DNA of 64,000 nucleotides from Salipiger sp. IMCC34102 (GCF_004145405.1 NZ_SELQ01000010.1:1-64000); one strand, 5' to 3'. Shown: positions 1-9,017, counted from the stretch's first letter. Notes: a model not told the origin generated them from the sequence alone. Translations and numbers: made by a program.

Positions 1-19
1 ACGGGACCCTCCCTTGGTG

Positions 20-961
20 TCAGCCGGAGCTATCCGGGCCGCCGTGGCGCGCCGCGATCCGGTCGAGGAGGGCCTGCAGGACGGGCAGGGCGGTGGCGTG
101 GTAGATCTCGCCTTGCGTGTTGATCGCGTCGCCGAAGACTGCCTTCGGCACGATCGCGCCGGGGTGTGCCTCGCGCATGTGGCGGTGGCACGCACTCTCG
201 TCGCGCACCGCGAGATTGCCGGAGGCCATCTGCACCACCCGCAGGACCTCGGTGCGGACCGCCCGGTCGATCCCGAGCTGGTGCCGCAGCCGCTTCGCGG
301 GCCGGGCGCTGTAGCCCAGCTTCACCACCGGCAGGCCGGCGAGGTCGATGCGGAAGAGGTAGACGAAGGACGGCTGCCCGGACCAGTCGGTGCCGCAGCC
401 GCCGCAGGAGCAGTCCCCCCAGGCCATGTTGCCGATGCTGATGTCCTGCCCGTGCCCGCAGCCGTGCCGGTAGCGGCGGTAGCCGCTGCGGCCGCTGGTG
501 GCCGGCCCGACAAGCGTCCACCCGAAAGCACGGGCCTCATCGGCATAGCGCACCTCGCGGCAGGTCTCGCAGTCGATGGCATGGCCACCCGCGGCAGCGG
601 TGGTCATGCGATGAAACTGACGCCGCACGGTGTGGCCGCAGGACAGCCGGTAGTGCCCGTAGTGCCGGTCGCGGGGATCGGGCCCGAGCAACTCGGCGCC
701 GAGGGTCGCGGCGTCAGCCTCCCGCCGGTCCCGGATGCAGGCACGGCACGGCGCGGTGTGGTCACGGAACACGTTGATGCGCGTGAGCGAGAGGGTCTCG
801 CAGCTGCGGCAGCGCAGAACACCGTGGTAGCGGTCCCGGGCGCGGCCGAGCAGGTCGAAACCGTCGTCTGCGGCGCCCTCGATCCAAGACGGCTTGAGAG
901 GCATGGGAAGGGCGGGGTGGACGAGCCCGTCGATGACAAAGTGGTTAGGAAGATCGTTCAT
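20..961 (-). CDS. Cysteine-rich protein with C-terminal GIY-YIG/MUG113-like domain
   Basis: Protein of 313 residues. I chose the ATG at 961 because AAAGGAG lies 8 bases upstream; a longer frame reaches 1138 but would overlap the next gene. The protein has several cysteine knuckles: CRSC at about 51-54, CRAC at 72-75, a CGH at 108, CETC at 131-134, another CGH near 168 and a CSCGGC cluster at 184-189. This looks like repeated zinc-ribbon modules. After them, residues 199-218 (FVYLFRID...VVKLGYS) followed by ARPAKRLRHQ match the start of the T5orf172/MUG113 branch of GIY-YIG nucleases. Family members cut or bind DNA, so a DNA-directed role is inferred; catalysis is not proven. It is in an operon-like arrangement behind the 182-residue protein. 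The fold call is moderately sure, the function is not. Confidence 0.6.
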   Translation of the reverse strand: MNDLPNHFVIDGLVHPALPMPLKPSWIEGAADDGFDLLGRARDRYHGVLRCRSCETLSLTRINVFRDHTAPCRACIRDRREADAATLGAELLGPDPRDRHYGHYRLSCGHTVRRQFHRMTTAAAGGHAIDCETCREVRYADEARAFGWTLVGPATSGRSGYRRYRHGCGHGQDISIGNMAWGDCSCGGCGTDWSGQPSFVYLFRIDLAGLPVVKLGYSARPAKRLRHQLGIDRAVRTEVLRVVQMASGNLAVRDESACHRHMREAHPGAIVPKAVFGDAINTQGEIYHATALPVLQALLDRIAARHGGPDSSG

Positions 962-1079
962 GGGAACGCTCCTTTCGAAGAGAGATGAACCTGGACAAAG
1001 ATCGACCGGGGACACCCGGAAAGGTTCGGGTGCCAATACGGTCAGGCAGAGAAGGAAGGAGAGGAAAGACCGGGCGGGT

Positions 1080-1628
1080 TCAGAGACCCCAGTCGGTCCA
1101 AGGCTCTTCCTGGCCGGTGCGCGCGGTGTGATCCGCAAGCGCGATCCATATCATCTCTTCGAGCAGGTCGGCCGCGGCATGCAGCGGCTCTGCCAGGATA
1201 CGCTCACCCGGCAGCGGGCTGCGCGCGCAGACCTGCGCACGGTGGCGAATGCCGCCCCCGCGCTGTGACAGCCGCGCAAGATCGTCGCCGTCGTCCTCGA
1301 ACAGGAGCAGGAACACCCAGGCGGCTTCGGAGAGGTCCGACGGCGCATTCCTACCAAAGCGGAACGCCCAGAAGGCCTCGTCCGCCCGGGCCCAGGCGTC
1401 CGCGGCCGCATCCGCGAACCGCATCACGGAAGGGTCGGACCCCAGCGTCTCGACGGCCGCCTCGGCTTCGATGGCAGCACGGGTGAGATGGAGGCAGGCA
1501 GCGAAAGCCGCGAATGCGCGGGCAAGCTCCGGCGACGGATGCGGGGAGGGGGCTCCCGGAGCACCGACAGGCGTGATGGAAGGGGTGTTGGACACGCCGA
1601 CAGGCGTGTTAGAGGCAGTGTTAGACAT
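1080..1628 (-). CDS. Hypothetical protein, proline/threonine-rich N-terminus
   Basis: Protein of 182 residues that I do not recognise. The ATG at 1628 follows a strong ribosome site (AAGGAGA, 7 bases upstream). The N-terminus carries a short imperfect repeat (SNTPVGVSNTPSITPVG) and a proline-rich stretch. The rest is predicted alpha-helical and alanine-rich, with acidic segments and a central LLLFEDDGDD. There is no signal peptide or membrane segment. It lies 118 bases upstream of the cysteine-rich GIY-YIG-like gene on the same strand, and the two are probably co-transcribed. Codon use and G+C match the rest of the plasmid. Confidence 0.6.
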   Translation of the reverse strand: MSNTASNTPVGVSNTPSITPVGAPGAPSPHPSPELARAFAAFAACLHLTRAAIEAEAAVETLGSDPSVMRFADAAADAWARADEAFWAFRFGRNAPSDLSEAAWVFLLLFEDDGDDLARLSQRGGGIRHRAQVCARSPLPGERILAEPLHAAADLLEEMIWIALADHTARTGQEEPWTDWGL

Positions 1629-1735
1629 CGAGATCTCCTTAGGATCTAGGTGTTCAGTATGGGTGCGAGAGCTGCAACTCTTGCATCCATACGTATGCCA
1701 TGGTTAGATAGCGCTGTCAATCCATGGAGCAGAAA

Positions 1736-1921
1736 ATGTCAAAAAAGGGCCGACCAGTTGTCGATACACTGGCTATAAACGTCCGTATGCTAAAAAAAAC
1801 CGTCGATCGTATCGATGACGCCAGGAGAGAAATTGCAGACCTTCCGAACCGACCCGAAATGGTGCGCCGCATGGTGGAAGAGTGGCTAGACCAGAACGGG
1901 TTTCCTATAGAAGACGAGTAA
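1736..1921 (+). CDS. Small ribbon-helix-helix-like protein
   Basis: Protein of 61 residues if it starts at 1736. That start has GGAG six bases before it, while the in-frame ATG at 1724 has no ribosome site. After a basic start (MSKKGRP) comes a short strand (VDTLAINVRM), a helix (LKKTVDRIDDARREIADL) and a second helix (RPEMVRRMVEEWLDQ). This is the order expected for a CopG/Arc-type DNA-binding fold. Such proteins act as plasmid copy-number or antitoxin-type repressors, but no partner toxin is visible next door. It is divergent from the gene ending at 1628, so it could regulate the 107-bp space between them. The assignment rests on pattern only. Confidence 0.5.
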   Translation: MSKKGRPVVDTLAINVRMLKKTVDRIDDARREIADLPNRPEMVRRMVEEWLDQNGFPIEDE

Positions 1922-2231
1922 TCCTGGCAGCAGCGAAGGGGCGTTCTTTACGGTATCTACTATACGAAGATAGTCCCGAATTATTAGTAAAAACGTTCAA
2001 CAAGTAAAAACTAAGACAGCGCGGACCTCGATTGATCGTCAAGCATGAAAGCTACGTCTCAATCTTGCCGTCCGAAGCCAAAATTCAAGTCTTCGCCTAG
2101 CCAGTGGTCAGTATCTCAAGCTCTTGCTCGGAACTCGCTATTGAATTTGGCACAAGCGCCACAAGCAGACATCTAGTAACCAAATCTTAAGATTTTACCG
2201 GGTAAAGTGTCTAAGAACCGGAGGACACTAA
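1922..2231. other. A+T-rich intergenic stretch
   Basis: No coding frame with a plausible start is visible here. Base composition is clearly more A+T-rich than the flanking genes, which fits imported or decaying DNA. The end of the stretch supplies the ribosome site (GGAGG near 2221) for the short truncated frame that follows. Confidence 0.4.
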
Positions 2232-2354
2232 ATGGCCGATGAACAGACGCGTATAGCTGACCTTGAAGTTGCTCTCGCCGAGTATGCTCAAAGGTATGGG
2301 CTGACAGAAAAGGCACGTGGACTGTTAATGGGCCCTGTTGCACAAAACAGGTGA
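2232..2354 (+). pseudogene. Truncated small gene cut by an IS5-type element
   Basis: A 40-codon frame begins MADEQTRIADLEVALAEY and has a good ribosome site (GGAGG, 8 bases upstream). Sequence typical of an IS5-family end (GGCCCTGTTGCACAAA) starts at about 2331, so the last seven codons come from the insertion sequence. The surviving part predicts one amphipathic helix followed by a GLTEKARGLL turn-helix. I do not recognise the parent gene; about 33 native residues remain. Confidence 0.45.
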
Positions 2355-2995
2355 AGAGTTCATCTTATGGATCCACCGTGGTAGCTGACAGGCGTGAGCA
2401 AACCCGCCCCCACGACCTAAAAAACGATGAATTGGCTGGCCTGTATCGAGGCACTTAAAACGCCGGAGTTCGCGGACAATTTGGCTCGACCCCAAGATGA
2501 AGTCGAAGGCTGCATCCACCGGCAAACGCAGCCGCCAGCAGACCTATAGCGATGCCGCCGTTCGGACCTATCTCACCATAAAGGTGTTGTTCGGCGTGGC
2601 GTTACGCCAGACCACGGCATTTGTGGAAAACCTGTTGAAGCTGGTCGGCCTGGAGTGGAAGGTGCCAGATTTCCGCAGCCTGTTACGTTGCCAGAAGGCT
2701 CTCGCCGTGAACATCCCGTATCGCGGCTCCAGAGGCGCGCTGCATCTTCTGGTCGATAGCACGGGTATAAAGGTCGAGGGCGAAGGCAAGTGGCACGCGC
2801 GAAAGGATAGCGGCTCGAAACGATACTTGTGGCGCAAGATCCACTTCGGAATTAACGAGCATACGCTGGAGATCCAGGCGGTCTAGTTCACCAGAAACCA
2901 CATCGGCGATGCGCCAAAGCTGCCCGATTTGCTCAGTCAAATTTTACTTAAGCAGGAGATCGGCAGCGTGACCGCAGACGATGCCCACGACACGC
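2331..2995 (+). mobile_element. Decayed IS5-family (IS903-group) element
   Basis: The left end resembles IS5-family termini (GGCCCTGTTGCACAAA). The transposase is readable in pieces. An N-terminal piece (NWLACIEALK, near 2428-2460) is separated by a one-base frameshift from RTIWLDPKM and the long frame 2497-2886, which contains the DSTGIKVEGEG motif with the first catalytic Asp. A TAG at 2884 replaces a conserved Glu codon. Translation past it continues as FTRNHIGDAPKLPDLL and QEIGSVTADDAHDTR, family-typical sequence. The element then stops at about 2995, where an unrelated IS3-type tail begins. Its C-terminal catalytic residue and right end are lost, so it is non-functional. Confidence 0.8.
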
Positions 2996-3231
2996 GCAAT
3001 TGCCGCGATGCTATTGCCAGGTTCCGTGACGAATTGCTGAACGCTGAGGTCTTCCATTCGCTCAGGGAGACCCGGATCCTGATTGAGCGATGGCGCCGCC
3101 ATTACAACACAGTCAGGCCGCACAGCTCGCTGGGATACCGCCCGCCCTCACCAGAAACATTCGTTCCAATAAACCAAAGACCGACGATGCACTAACAATC
3201 AACCCGGACCACTCTATGGGGGCAGTCCACT
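2996..3231 (+). mobile_element. IS3-family transposase C-terminal fragment
   Basis: The frame ending at 3195 switches from IS903-type sequence to RFRDELLNAEVFHSL and then ERWRRHYNTVRPHSSLGYRPPSPE. This is the characteristic C-terminus of IS3-family (IS407-like) OrfB proteins. Just after its stop, GGACCACTCTATGGGGGCAG at about 3208-3227 matches the usual right inverted repeat of that group. Only the last 60 or so residues and the right end survive. The join with the IS903 remnant produces a meaningless chimeric frame. Confidence 0.75.
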
Positions 3232-3404
3232 AACTTTGCACTTACCCAAAATTACTTAGAATGAGGATTATGACAATTCCGACCATTTCGGGATTTTTCT
3301 GGCAATGGAGGTTACTTGGCACTGAGTTGGAGCAGCCCGCCGCATTCGAACGGAACGTGGCTCAAACCGGCAGTTCAGGCCGCGCAAGCGCGCGGCAAGA
3401 TCAG

Positions 3405-3512
3405 ATTCCCGCTCCTGCCCCCGTCTTGCTTACGCCACCGATAATTGGTTCTGACCCCAACTTGCCGTAGCTTCAGCACGATATCCTCGGGCTTCCCTCA
3501 TTTGCCTGTCAT
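3405..3512 (-). pseudogene. IS3-family OrfA remnant
   Basis: Reading leftwards from the ATG at 3512 gives MTGK, an in-frame stop, then GKPEDIVLKLRQVGV and, after an internal deletion, NYRWRKQDGG. KPE(E/D)IVxKLRQV followed by YYRW is the signature of OrfA helix-turn-helix proteins of IS407-type IS3 elements. A ribosome site (CAGGAGGG) precedes the start. The stop codon and the missing middle make this a dead fragment. Confidence 0.6.
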
Positions 3513-3579
3513 CTCGTTGCCCTCCTGAAAACGGGACAAGTGTATTCAAAAGGTGAACCACTCCGGCGGGGGCATTCCA

Positions 3580-4539
3580 TCAAGACACCTTCAAAAGTGC
3601 CGCTATGTAGCCGTAGCAGAATGCGAAAGCGAGGCCTTCAGGGTCTCGCCCGTCGATCGTTGGCGCATGATCAGGCATGATCATGTGCTCGTAGTTCGTA
3701 TCCCTCAGAACTTTGATGACGGCCGGAAAATCGATATCGCCTTCGTCCGGAAAGACCTCCATGAACGACAATTTGCGTCCCCGAATGTTACGCAGATGGA
3801 TGTTGTTGATTTTTCCGCGCTCGGCGAAGCGGCGGGTGATGTCGGGAACTTCACTCACATCGTCCAGCATTTCGGCCAAGGTTCCGATGCAAAAGTTCAA
3901 CCCGTGGACCGGACTTTCATGCATCGAGACGAATTTTTCCATCCCCGCGACCGTGCCCAAGATCCGGGTTACCCCCTTGTAGCCCGGTGGCGTGTAAGGG
4001 TCGTGTGGGTGGCAGGCTAGGCGGACGCCTGCGGCTTCGGCCACGGGAACGATACGCCCCAAGAAATGGTCAACCCGGTCCCAAATGTCGTCTTCCTCCA
4101 GTTCGCCCAAGGGACCGGGTTCGTTCTGATCCATCAAGTCCCAGCGGAAGGTCGAACAGCGCGCCCCGCCACGACCGAGCTCGACCGGACTGCGCGGGAT
4201 TCCGATGTAGTTGAAGTTGTATTTGACCGCCGGGATGCCCGCTTCGGCGCAGGCGACGATCAACCTGCAGATCCCGTCGATCTGGCGGTCCCGGTCCGGT
4301 CCCGCCGACAGCACGTCCGGGCACAGTGCTTTCTCCAGCGGCACCGACGGCAGGGGCAGCTCAATCATGTCAAGCGTTAGGCCAAAGCTTTCGACGTGTT
4401 CGCGATGCCGGATCAGCGCGTCGCGTGACCAGTCCGTCCAGACCCCTTCGGGGTCGGCACAGATCGTTTCGACTCCAAGCTGTTTCATGACGCGAAAGTC
4501 GTCATCGTCGCGGGCGGGGAGTTGTGTTCCAAGCTTCAT
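3580..4539 (-). CDS. uxuA: Mannonate dehydratase
   Basis: Protein of 319 residues. It converts D-mannonate to 2-keto-3-deoxygluconate in cytosolic hexuronate breakdown. Family landmarks are clear: RLACHPHDP in the middle, the substrate-loop motif HESPVHGLNFCIGT, HLRNIRG, MEVFPDEGDIDF and MPDHAP near the C-terminus. The His and Cys residues expected to bind the metal are present. It is shorter than the E. coli enzyme (about 390 residues) but matches the shorter alphaproteobacterial branch. It sits 38 bases downstream of the GntR gene on the same strand and divergent from the importer operon, so joint control is likely. A related sugar-acid dehydratase specificity cannot be excluded. Confidence 0.85.
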   Translation of the reverse strand: MKLGTQLPARDDDDFRVMKQLGVETICADPEGVWTDWSRDALIRHREHVESFGLTLDMIELPLPSVPLEKALCPDVLSAGPDRDRQIDGICRLIVACAEAGIPAVKYNFNYIGIPRSPVELGRGGARCSTFRWDLMDQNEPGPLGELEEDDIWDRVDHFLGRIVPVAEAAGVRLACHPHDPYTPPGYKGVTRILGTVAGMEKFVSMHESPVHGLNFCIGTLAEMLDDVSEVPDITRRFAERGKINNIHLRNIRGRKLSFMEVFPDEGDIDFPAVIKVLRDTNYEHMIMPDHAPTIDGRDPEGLAFAFCYGYIAALLKVS

Positions 4540-4577
4540 GGGCCGGTCCTATCATATCCTAATTCAAAAGATCCACG

Positions 4578-5330
4578 TTATTCATAGTATGATTTATCGG
4601 ACACGTCCACCGAGAGGTCTTCTGCCTGGCGCGCTAGTTTGCGGTATCGCAGGCGCGAGCTTTCGAGGTGTTCTCGCATGGCGGCATGGGCTACCTGGGG
4701 GTCGCCTCGTCCGATTGCGTTTGAGATGATCTCGTGTTCGGCGAGGACCGAAGCGAGGTACTCTTTTGACTGCGCCTGTGGCTGGTTGGGAAGGTGCGAG
4801 CGTGGAATCACCTCCGGTCCGAAGTTCTTGATGGCCTGAACATATAGGGGGCTATGAGCGGCCTCTGCGATGGCCACATGAAATTTGAAATCCGCTTCCG
4901 CAGAGGGCTCTCCCTGCTCTACCAAAAAGCAAAGCTGACGATGTCTGACCGTTATTTCATGCTCGTCGGCAGGGCCATGACGCACGGCAGCCAAAGCCGC
5001 GGCTTCCGCTTCGAACCCGATACGGAACTCCAGAATCTCCAGCGCGCGAGGGATCGCTGACGCCTCGTCCGGGGTCAGCGTCAGGCGGAATCCATGTCGC
5101 CGCTCGGTGACGAAGGCGCCTGCCCCCTGGACGGTGCGCACCAGTCCTTCGGCGCGCAGTTCCGCCACCGCCTCCCGGATTACTGTACGCGAGACCGAGA
5201 ACTGTTCCATCATCTGCGGCTCTGTCGGAAGTCGGTCGTCGGGCGACAGACGTCCAGAGGCGATGTCGTCGCGGATCTGCTCGACGATCGTGTCGGCAAG
5301 GCGCAATTTGCGCGGTCCCGATTTTTTCAT
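4578..5330 (-). CDS. GntR-family transcriptional regulator (FadR/FCD subfamily)
   Basis: Protein of 250 residues. The N-terminal winged helix (about 10-77) contains the GntR signature: IRDDIASGRLSPDDRLPTE, then SVSRTVIREAVAELRAEGLV and a GAGAFV wing. Residues about 105-230 form the all-helical FCD effector domain, with metal-binding-type His and Asp residues in FKFHVAIAEAAHSP and LAEHEIISNAI. FCD regulators of this kind usually repress sugar-acid operons until a hexuronate-type ligand binds. It precedes uxuA and is divergent from the ABC importer, with about 100 bases between, so it is the probable repressor of both. No perfect operator could be identified by eye. Confidence 0.85.
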   Translation of the reverse strand: MKKSGPRKLRLADTIVEQIRDDIASGRLSPDDRLPTEPQMMEQFSVSRTVIREAVAELRAEGLVRTVQGAGAFVTERRHGFRLTLTPDEASAIPRALEILEFRIGFEAEAAALAAVRHGPADEHEITVRHRQLCFLVEQGEPSAEADFKFHVAIAEAAHSPLYVQAIKNFGPEVIPRSHLPNQPQAQSKEYLASVLAEHEIISNAIGRGDPQVAHAAMREHLESSRLRYRKLARQAEDLSVDVSDKSYYE

Positions 5331-5353
5331 TGGCTATCCCTTGCGATTGAGGT

Positions 5354-5383
5354 TTGACAAACGTCGTCATGTCATCCTATGAA
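5354..5383 (+). promoter_or_regulatory. Candidate sigma-70-type promoter of the sugar-acid importer operon
   Basis: TTGACA at 5354-5359 and TATGAA at 5378-5383 are separated by 18 bases, in the divergent space between the regulator and the solute-binding-protein gene. A strong ribosome site (GGAGGAG) follows at about 5420. The overlap with a likely GntR operator region is inferred from position only. Confidence 0.45.
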
Positions 5384-5431
5384 TTTACCTTATCGTAGCA
5401 GGTTTGCTGCACCCATGGGAGGAGAAACACG

Positions 5432-7039
5432 ATGAATTCCGTAATACGTAACCGAATTGCCAGTGCTCTGGTCACAGCCACGGCCCTGACGGCCGTCGCC
5501 TACAGCCCCCCGGCCCTCGCAGACACACCGTCCGATACGCTGGTCTACGGCACATCGCTCGCGCAGGTCATTTCGCTGGATCCGCACCAGGGTCAGGAAG
5601 CCACCTCGCTGGAGATCATGGCCAACCTCTACGACCGGCTTGTGACCTCTTCGGCAGACGGCGAACTGAGCCCGCAGCTGGCCGAAAGCTGGGAGATCAC
5701 GGACGACGCGATCACGTTTCAGCTGCGCGACGATGCCACTTTCGCATCCGGCCGGGCGGTCACCGCCGAGGACGTCGTCTGGTCGTTGACCCGACTCATG
5801 ACGCTCAATCAGGCGCCGGCGGCGAAGCTTCAGTCGACCGGCTACACCGCCGAGAACATCGTCGACATGCTGCACGTCGTTGACGACACGACGTTCCGCA
5901 TCGATCTGACGGGCGACGTGGCGGGCGATTTCCTGCTCTACCGTCTGGCAGAGGTGGCCGCCTCGGTCATGGACCGTGAGGTCGCAATGGAAAACGAGGT
6001 CGACGGCGACCAAGGCAATGCGTTTCTGCGCACGAACTCCGCCGGGTCCGGCCCCTTCACCTTGCAGCGCTGGTCCCCCAACGAGATCGTCATCATGCAG
6101 GCGCGCGAAGATTACTGGGACGGTGCGCCGGAACTGGCCCGCGTCGTTATGCAGCATGCCCCCGAAAGCCAAGTCGAACGCCTGATGCTAGAGCGGGGCG
6201 ACATCGACATCGCGGGGTCGCTGACCCCCGGCGATATTGCTTACTTCACCGAACAGGACGGCGTCGAGATCGTCGAGGTTCCGACTGGTGGCTTCTATGT
6301 GCTGGCCATGAACATGGAGCGCGAGGAACTGGCCAATCCGCAGGTGCGGCAGGCTCTGTTCCGGGCGATAGACTATGCCGGCATCGAGCAGGCGATCCTT
6401 GGACCATACGGGACCACGCGCCACATTCCCGTGCCCAGTTCCTACGACAGCGCCATTCCGGATCCCGAAGGATGGACCTATGATCCCGAAGAGGCTCGTC
6501 GCCTGTTGGAAGAAGCGGGATATCCCGACGGGTTCGAGGTGACGATCAAGACCATCGCGCAGACCCCGAGGGTCGAGCTTGCGACCGCCGTGCAGGCTGC
6601 ACTAGCCGACATCGGTATCAGCGCCAGCGTGATCCAGGGGTCAGGCGCGGATATCGTTCCGCAGCACCGGGCGCGCGACTTCGATCTGCTGATCCCGCAG
6701 ACGGGGGCGTACATGCCGAACGCGATGGGTGCGATGGAGCAGTTCAGCTCCAACCCCGACAACTCGCGCGAGGCCAACAACGCGGGCAACTTCGTTTGGC
6801 GCTCCGCCTGGGACATTCCCGGTCTGACCGAGATCACGGCGCAGGCGATGAAGGAGAACGACCCCGAGGTGCGGGCCGAGCTGTTCCGGCAGATGCAGGA
6901 GCAGTTCGTGGAGGAGGTCCCCGCGGTCTTCCCGATGTTCGAACGGTTTCTGCCGCTTGCGATCAGCACGCGCGTTCAGGGCTACAAGCCGCACCCGCAA
7001 CAGGTCGTGCGTCTTGAAGACGTGGCAAAGACCGACTGA
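5432..7039 (+). CDS. ABC transporter periplasmic substrate-binding protein (SBP_bac_5 family)
   Basis: Protein of 535 residues with a Sec signal peptide; cleavage is likely after ALA at about residue 31. The mature part has the family-5 plan: DTLVYGTSLAQVISLDPHQGQE at the start, LAESWEITDDAITFQLRDDATF and TAEDVVWSLTRL, then a C-terminal lobe with YDPEEARRLLEEAGYPDGFEV. Proteins of this family bind peptides or oligosaccharides for Dpp/Opp-type importers. Because the operon also encodes sugar-acid enzymes, an oligouronide or a uronate-bearing glycoside is a plausible ligand; this is inference. It is the first gene of a five-gene transport unit and has a strong ribosome site. Confidence 0.88.
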   Translation: MNSVIRNRIASALVTATALTAVAYSPPALADTPSDTLVYGTSLAQVISLDPHQGQEATSLEIMANLYDRLVTSSADGELSPQLAESWEITDDAITFQLRDDATFASGRAVTAEDVVWSLTRLMTLNQAPAAKLQSTGYTAENIVDMLHVVDDTTFRIDLTGDVAGDFLLYRLAEVAASVMDREVAMENEVDGDQGNAFLRTNSAGSGPFTLQRWSPNEIVIMQAREDYWDGAPELARVVMQHAPESQVERLMLERGDIDIAGSLTPGDIAYFTEQDGVEIVEVPTGGFYVLAMNMEREELANPQVRQALFRAIDYAGIEQAILGPYGTTRHIPVPSSYDSAIPDPEGWTYDPEEARRLLEEAGYPDGFEVTIKTIAQTPRVELATAVQAALADIGISASVIQGSGADIVPQHRARDFDLLIPQTGAYMPNAMGAMEQFSSNPDNSREANNAGNFVWRSAWDIPGLTEITAQAMKENDPEVRAELFRQMQEQFVEEVPAVFPMFERFLPLAISTRVQGYKPHPQQVVRLEDVAKTD

Positions 7040-7065
7040 TCGACCCCAGGGAAGGAGGCACCGAC

Positions 7066-8094
7066 ATGCGAAGTTTCACCATGGCTAAGCTGGGAGGGCG
7101 ACTCCTTCAGTTCGTCCTCAGCCTGCTGGTGCTGGTCACAATCACCTTCGTGATTGGCCGCCTTCTTCCCACCGATCCAGTCGGCGCCGTCGTAGGAGAG
7201 CTGGCAAGCCCGGAGGCCTACGCCGCAATGCGCGCTCGACTTGGACTAGACCAGCCGGTTCTGGTCCAGTTCTGGCGCTACCTTGGTCAGATGGTGCAGG
7301 GCGATCTGGGCATCGCCGCTCTTACGGGCAACCCGGTGACCGAGGATCTGCGCCGCGCCTTTCCCGCCACGATCGAGCTTGCGACGCTCGCCATCGTGAT
7401 CTCGTTTATCGTGGGTGTGCCGCTTGGCCTGGCCGCAGCCATCAACCGCGACACGTGGATCGACCATACCGCACGGATCTTCAGCCTCGTGGGCAACTCG
7501 ATCCCCGTGTTCTGGTTCGGCATCATCGGGCTTTTGATCTTCTACGCCTGGCTGGGCTGGGTCGGCGGCCCCGGGCGGGTCGATATCTACTACGAAGGCC
7601 TTGTCGAGACGCGGACCGGCATGATCCTGATCGACAGCCTGCTGGCCGGCGAACACGCGGTCTTCCGCAATGCCCTGTCGCACATCATCCTGCCCGCCGT
7701 CATGCTGGCCTATGCCGCCATGGCCTATATCACGCGGATGACGCGGTCCTTCACCCTTGAGCAACTGGGCCAGGACTACGTCATCGCGGCGCGCGCCAAG
7801 GGCGTCTCGCCTACGCGGACCCTTTTCTTTCACGTACTCCCCAACATCGCGGTCCAGCTCGTGACCATTCTCGCGATCTCCTACGGCTCGCTTCTTGAGG
7901 GGGCCGTTGTAACAGAAATCGTCTTCTCCTGGCCGGGGATCGGTCAGTACATGACGTCGGCGCTCCTGATCGGCGACATTAACGGCGTCCTTGCGGCGAC
8001 CATCGCCATCGGGATTACGTTCATGGTGCTGAATTTCTTGTCCGACATTGCCTACACGTTTCTAGATCCGCGAACGCAGGAGGCCGATCGATGA
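7066..8094 (+). CDS. ABC transporter permease, DppB/OppB type
   Basis: Protein of 342 residues. The first membrane helix (about 14-33) is followed by the DppB-type periplasmic segment (LGLDQPVLVQFWRYLGQMVQGDLG) and at least five more hydrophobic helices. The cytoplasmic EAA loop that docks with the ATPase is present as YVIAARAKGVSPTRTLFFHVLPN, near residues 236-258. It starts 26 bases after the binding protein and overlaps the next permease gene by 4 bases (ATGA), as expected for a coupled heterodimer. It would form the inner-membrane channel with the product of 8091-9017. Confidence 0.9.
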   Translation: MRSFTMAKLGGRLLQFVLSLLVLVTITFVIGRLLPTDPVGAVVGELASPEAYAAMRARLGLDQPVLVQFWRYLGQMVQGDLGIAALTGNPVTEDLRRAFPATIELATLAIVISFIVGVPLGLAAAINRDTWIDHTARIFSLVGNSIPVFWFGIIGLLIFYAWLGWVGGPGRVDIYYEGLVETRTGMILIDSLLAGEHAVFRNALSHIILPAVMLAYAAMAYITRMTRSFTLEQLGQDYVIAARAKGVSPTRTLFFHVLPNIAVQLVTILAISYGSLLEGAVVTEIVFSWPGIGQYMTSALLIGDINGVLAATIAIGITFMVLNFLSDIAYTFLDPRTQEADR

Positions 8095-9017
8095 GCCATT
8101 CGACCCCGACCAAAATGTCAGACGGCGGCGACGTGCCAGCGCGTGGTCTGTCCCGCTTCGCTCGACTGCGGGGGCTGGACAGGGTGCGCAGCTTCGGGTC
8201 CAAAATGGCGAAAGAGCCGCTGGGGGTCGTCGGCGTCGTCGTTCTAGCGCTGTTGCTCCTCGTCGCCCTTCTGGCGCCCTGGATCGCGCCCTTCGATCCG
8301 AACCGGCAGAACCTGGCCCAAGCGTTGCAGCCCCCGTCCTGGGGTCACATCATGGGGACCGATGAGTTCGGCCGCGACATACTCAGCCGTCTGATCTGGG
8401 GCGCGCGGATCACGATGCGCACGGTCCTTTCCGTTTCCGCTATCGTCGGCCCGGTGGGGCTGGTCATTGGCGTTGCCGCAGGCTTTTTCGGAGGCTGGAC
8501 GGATTCGATCCTGATGCGCTTTACCGACATCGTCCTGTCTTTTCCCGCGCTGGTGCTGGCACTGGCCTTCGCCGCGGCGATGGGGGCGGGGCTCGGCACC
8601 GCCGTCATCGCGATCTCTCTGACATCCTGGCCGCCCGTCGCCCGATTGGCCCGTGCAGAAGCGCTGGTGGTGCGCAACACCGATTACGTCGCCGCTGCCC
8701 GTCTGTACGGGGCGTCACCGCTGCGGCTTTTGTTCTTCTACGTGACGCCGATGTGCATTCCTTCGGTGCTCGTTCGTCTGACGCTGAACATGGCGGTCAT
8801 CACGTTGACCGCCGCCAGCTTGGGATTCCTTGGCTTGGGCGCACAGCCGCCGCTGGCGGAATGGGGGGCGATGATCTCATCGGGGCGCAGGTTCATGCTG
8901 GATTACTGGTGGGTGCCCGTCATGCCGGGCTTCGCGATCCTAATCACGAGCCTTGCCTTCAACATCACCGGCGATGCGCTGCGCGACATACTCGATCCAC
9001 GTCACACGAGGGGCTGA
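8091..9017 (+). CDS. ABC transporter permease, DppC/OppC type
   Basis: Protein of 308 residues with an N-terminal cytoplasmic extension, a first membrane helix at about 47-65 (VVGVVVLALLLLVALLAPWI) and the DppC landmark GTDEFGRDILSRLIWGARI. The EAA loop reads YVAAARLYGASPLRLLFFYVTPM. The gene overlaps the upstream permease by 4 bases and is followed 3 bases later by the first ATPase gene, so the unit is tightly coupled translationally. It is the second half of the inner-membrane channel. Confidence 0.9.
   Translation: MSHSTPTKMSDGGDVPARGLSRFARLRGLDRVRSFGSKMAKEPLGVVGVVVLALLLLVALLAPWIAPFDPNRQNLAQALQPPSWGHIMGTDEFGRDILSRLIWGARITMRTVLSVSAIVGPVGLVIGVAAGFFGGWTDSILMRFTDIVLSFPALVLALAFAAAMGAGLGTAVIAISLTSWPPVARLARAEALVVRNTDYVAAARLYGASPLRLLFFYVTPMCIPSVLVRLTLNMAVITLTAASLGFLGLGAQPPLAEWGAMISSGRRFMLDYWWVPVMPGFAILITSLAFNITGDALRDILDPRHTRG

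Noticed and set aside
14-988. Long plus-strand frame opposite the cysteine-rich gene
   Set aside because: It is an antisense shadow in G+C-rich DNA. The minus-strand frame has a ribosome site and Cys motifs.
3261-3470. 69-codon plus-strand frame
   Set aside because: No family resemblance or ribosome site, and it overlaps a recognisable minus-strand IS3 OrfA remnant.
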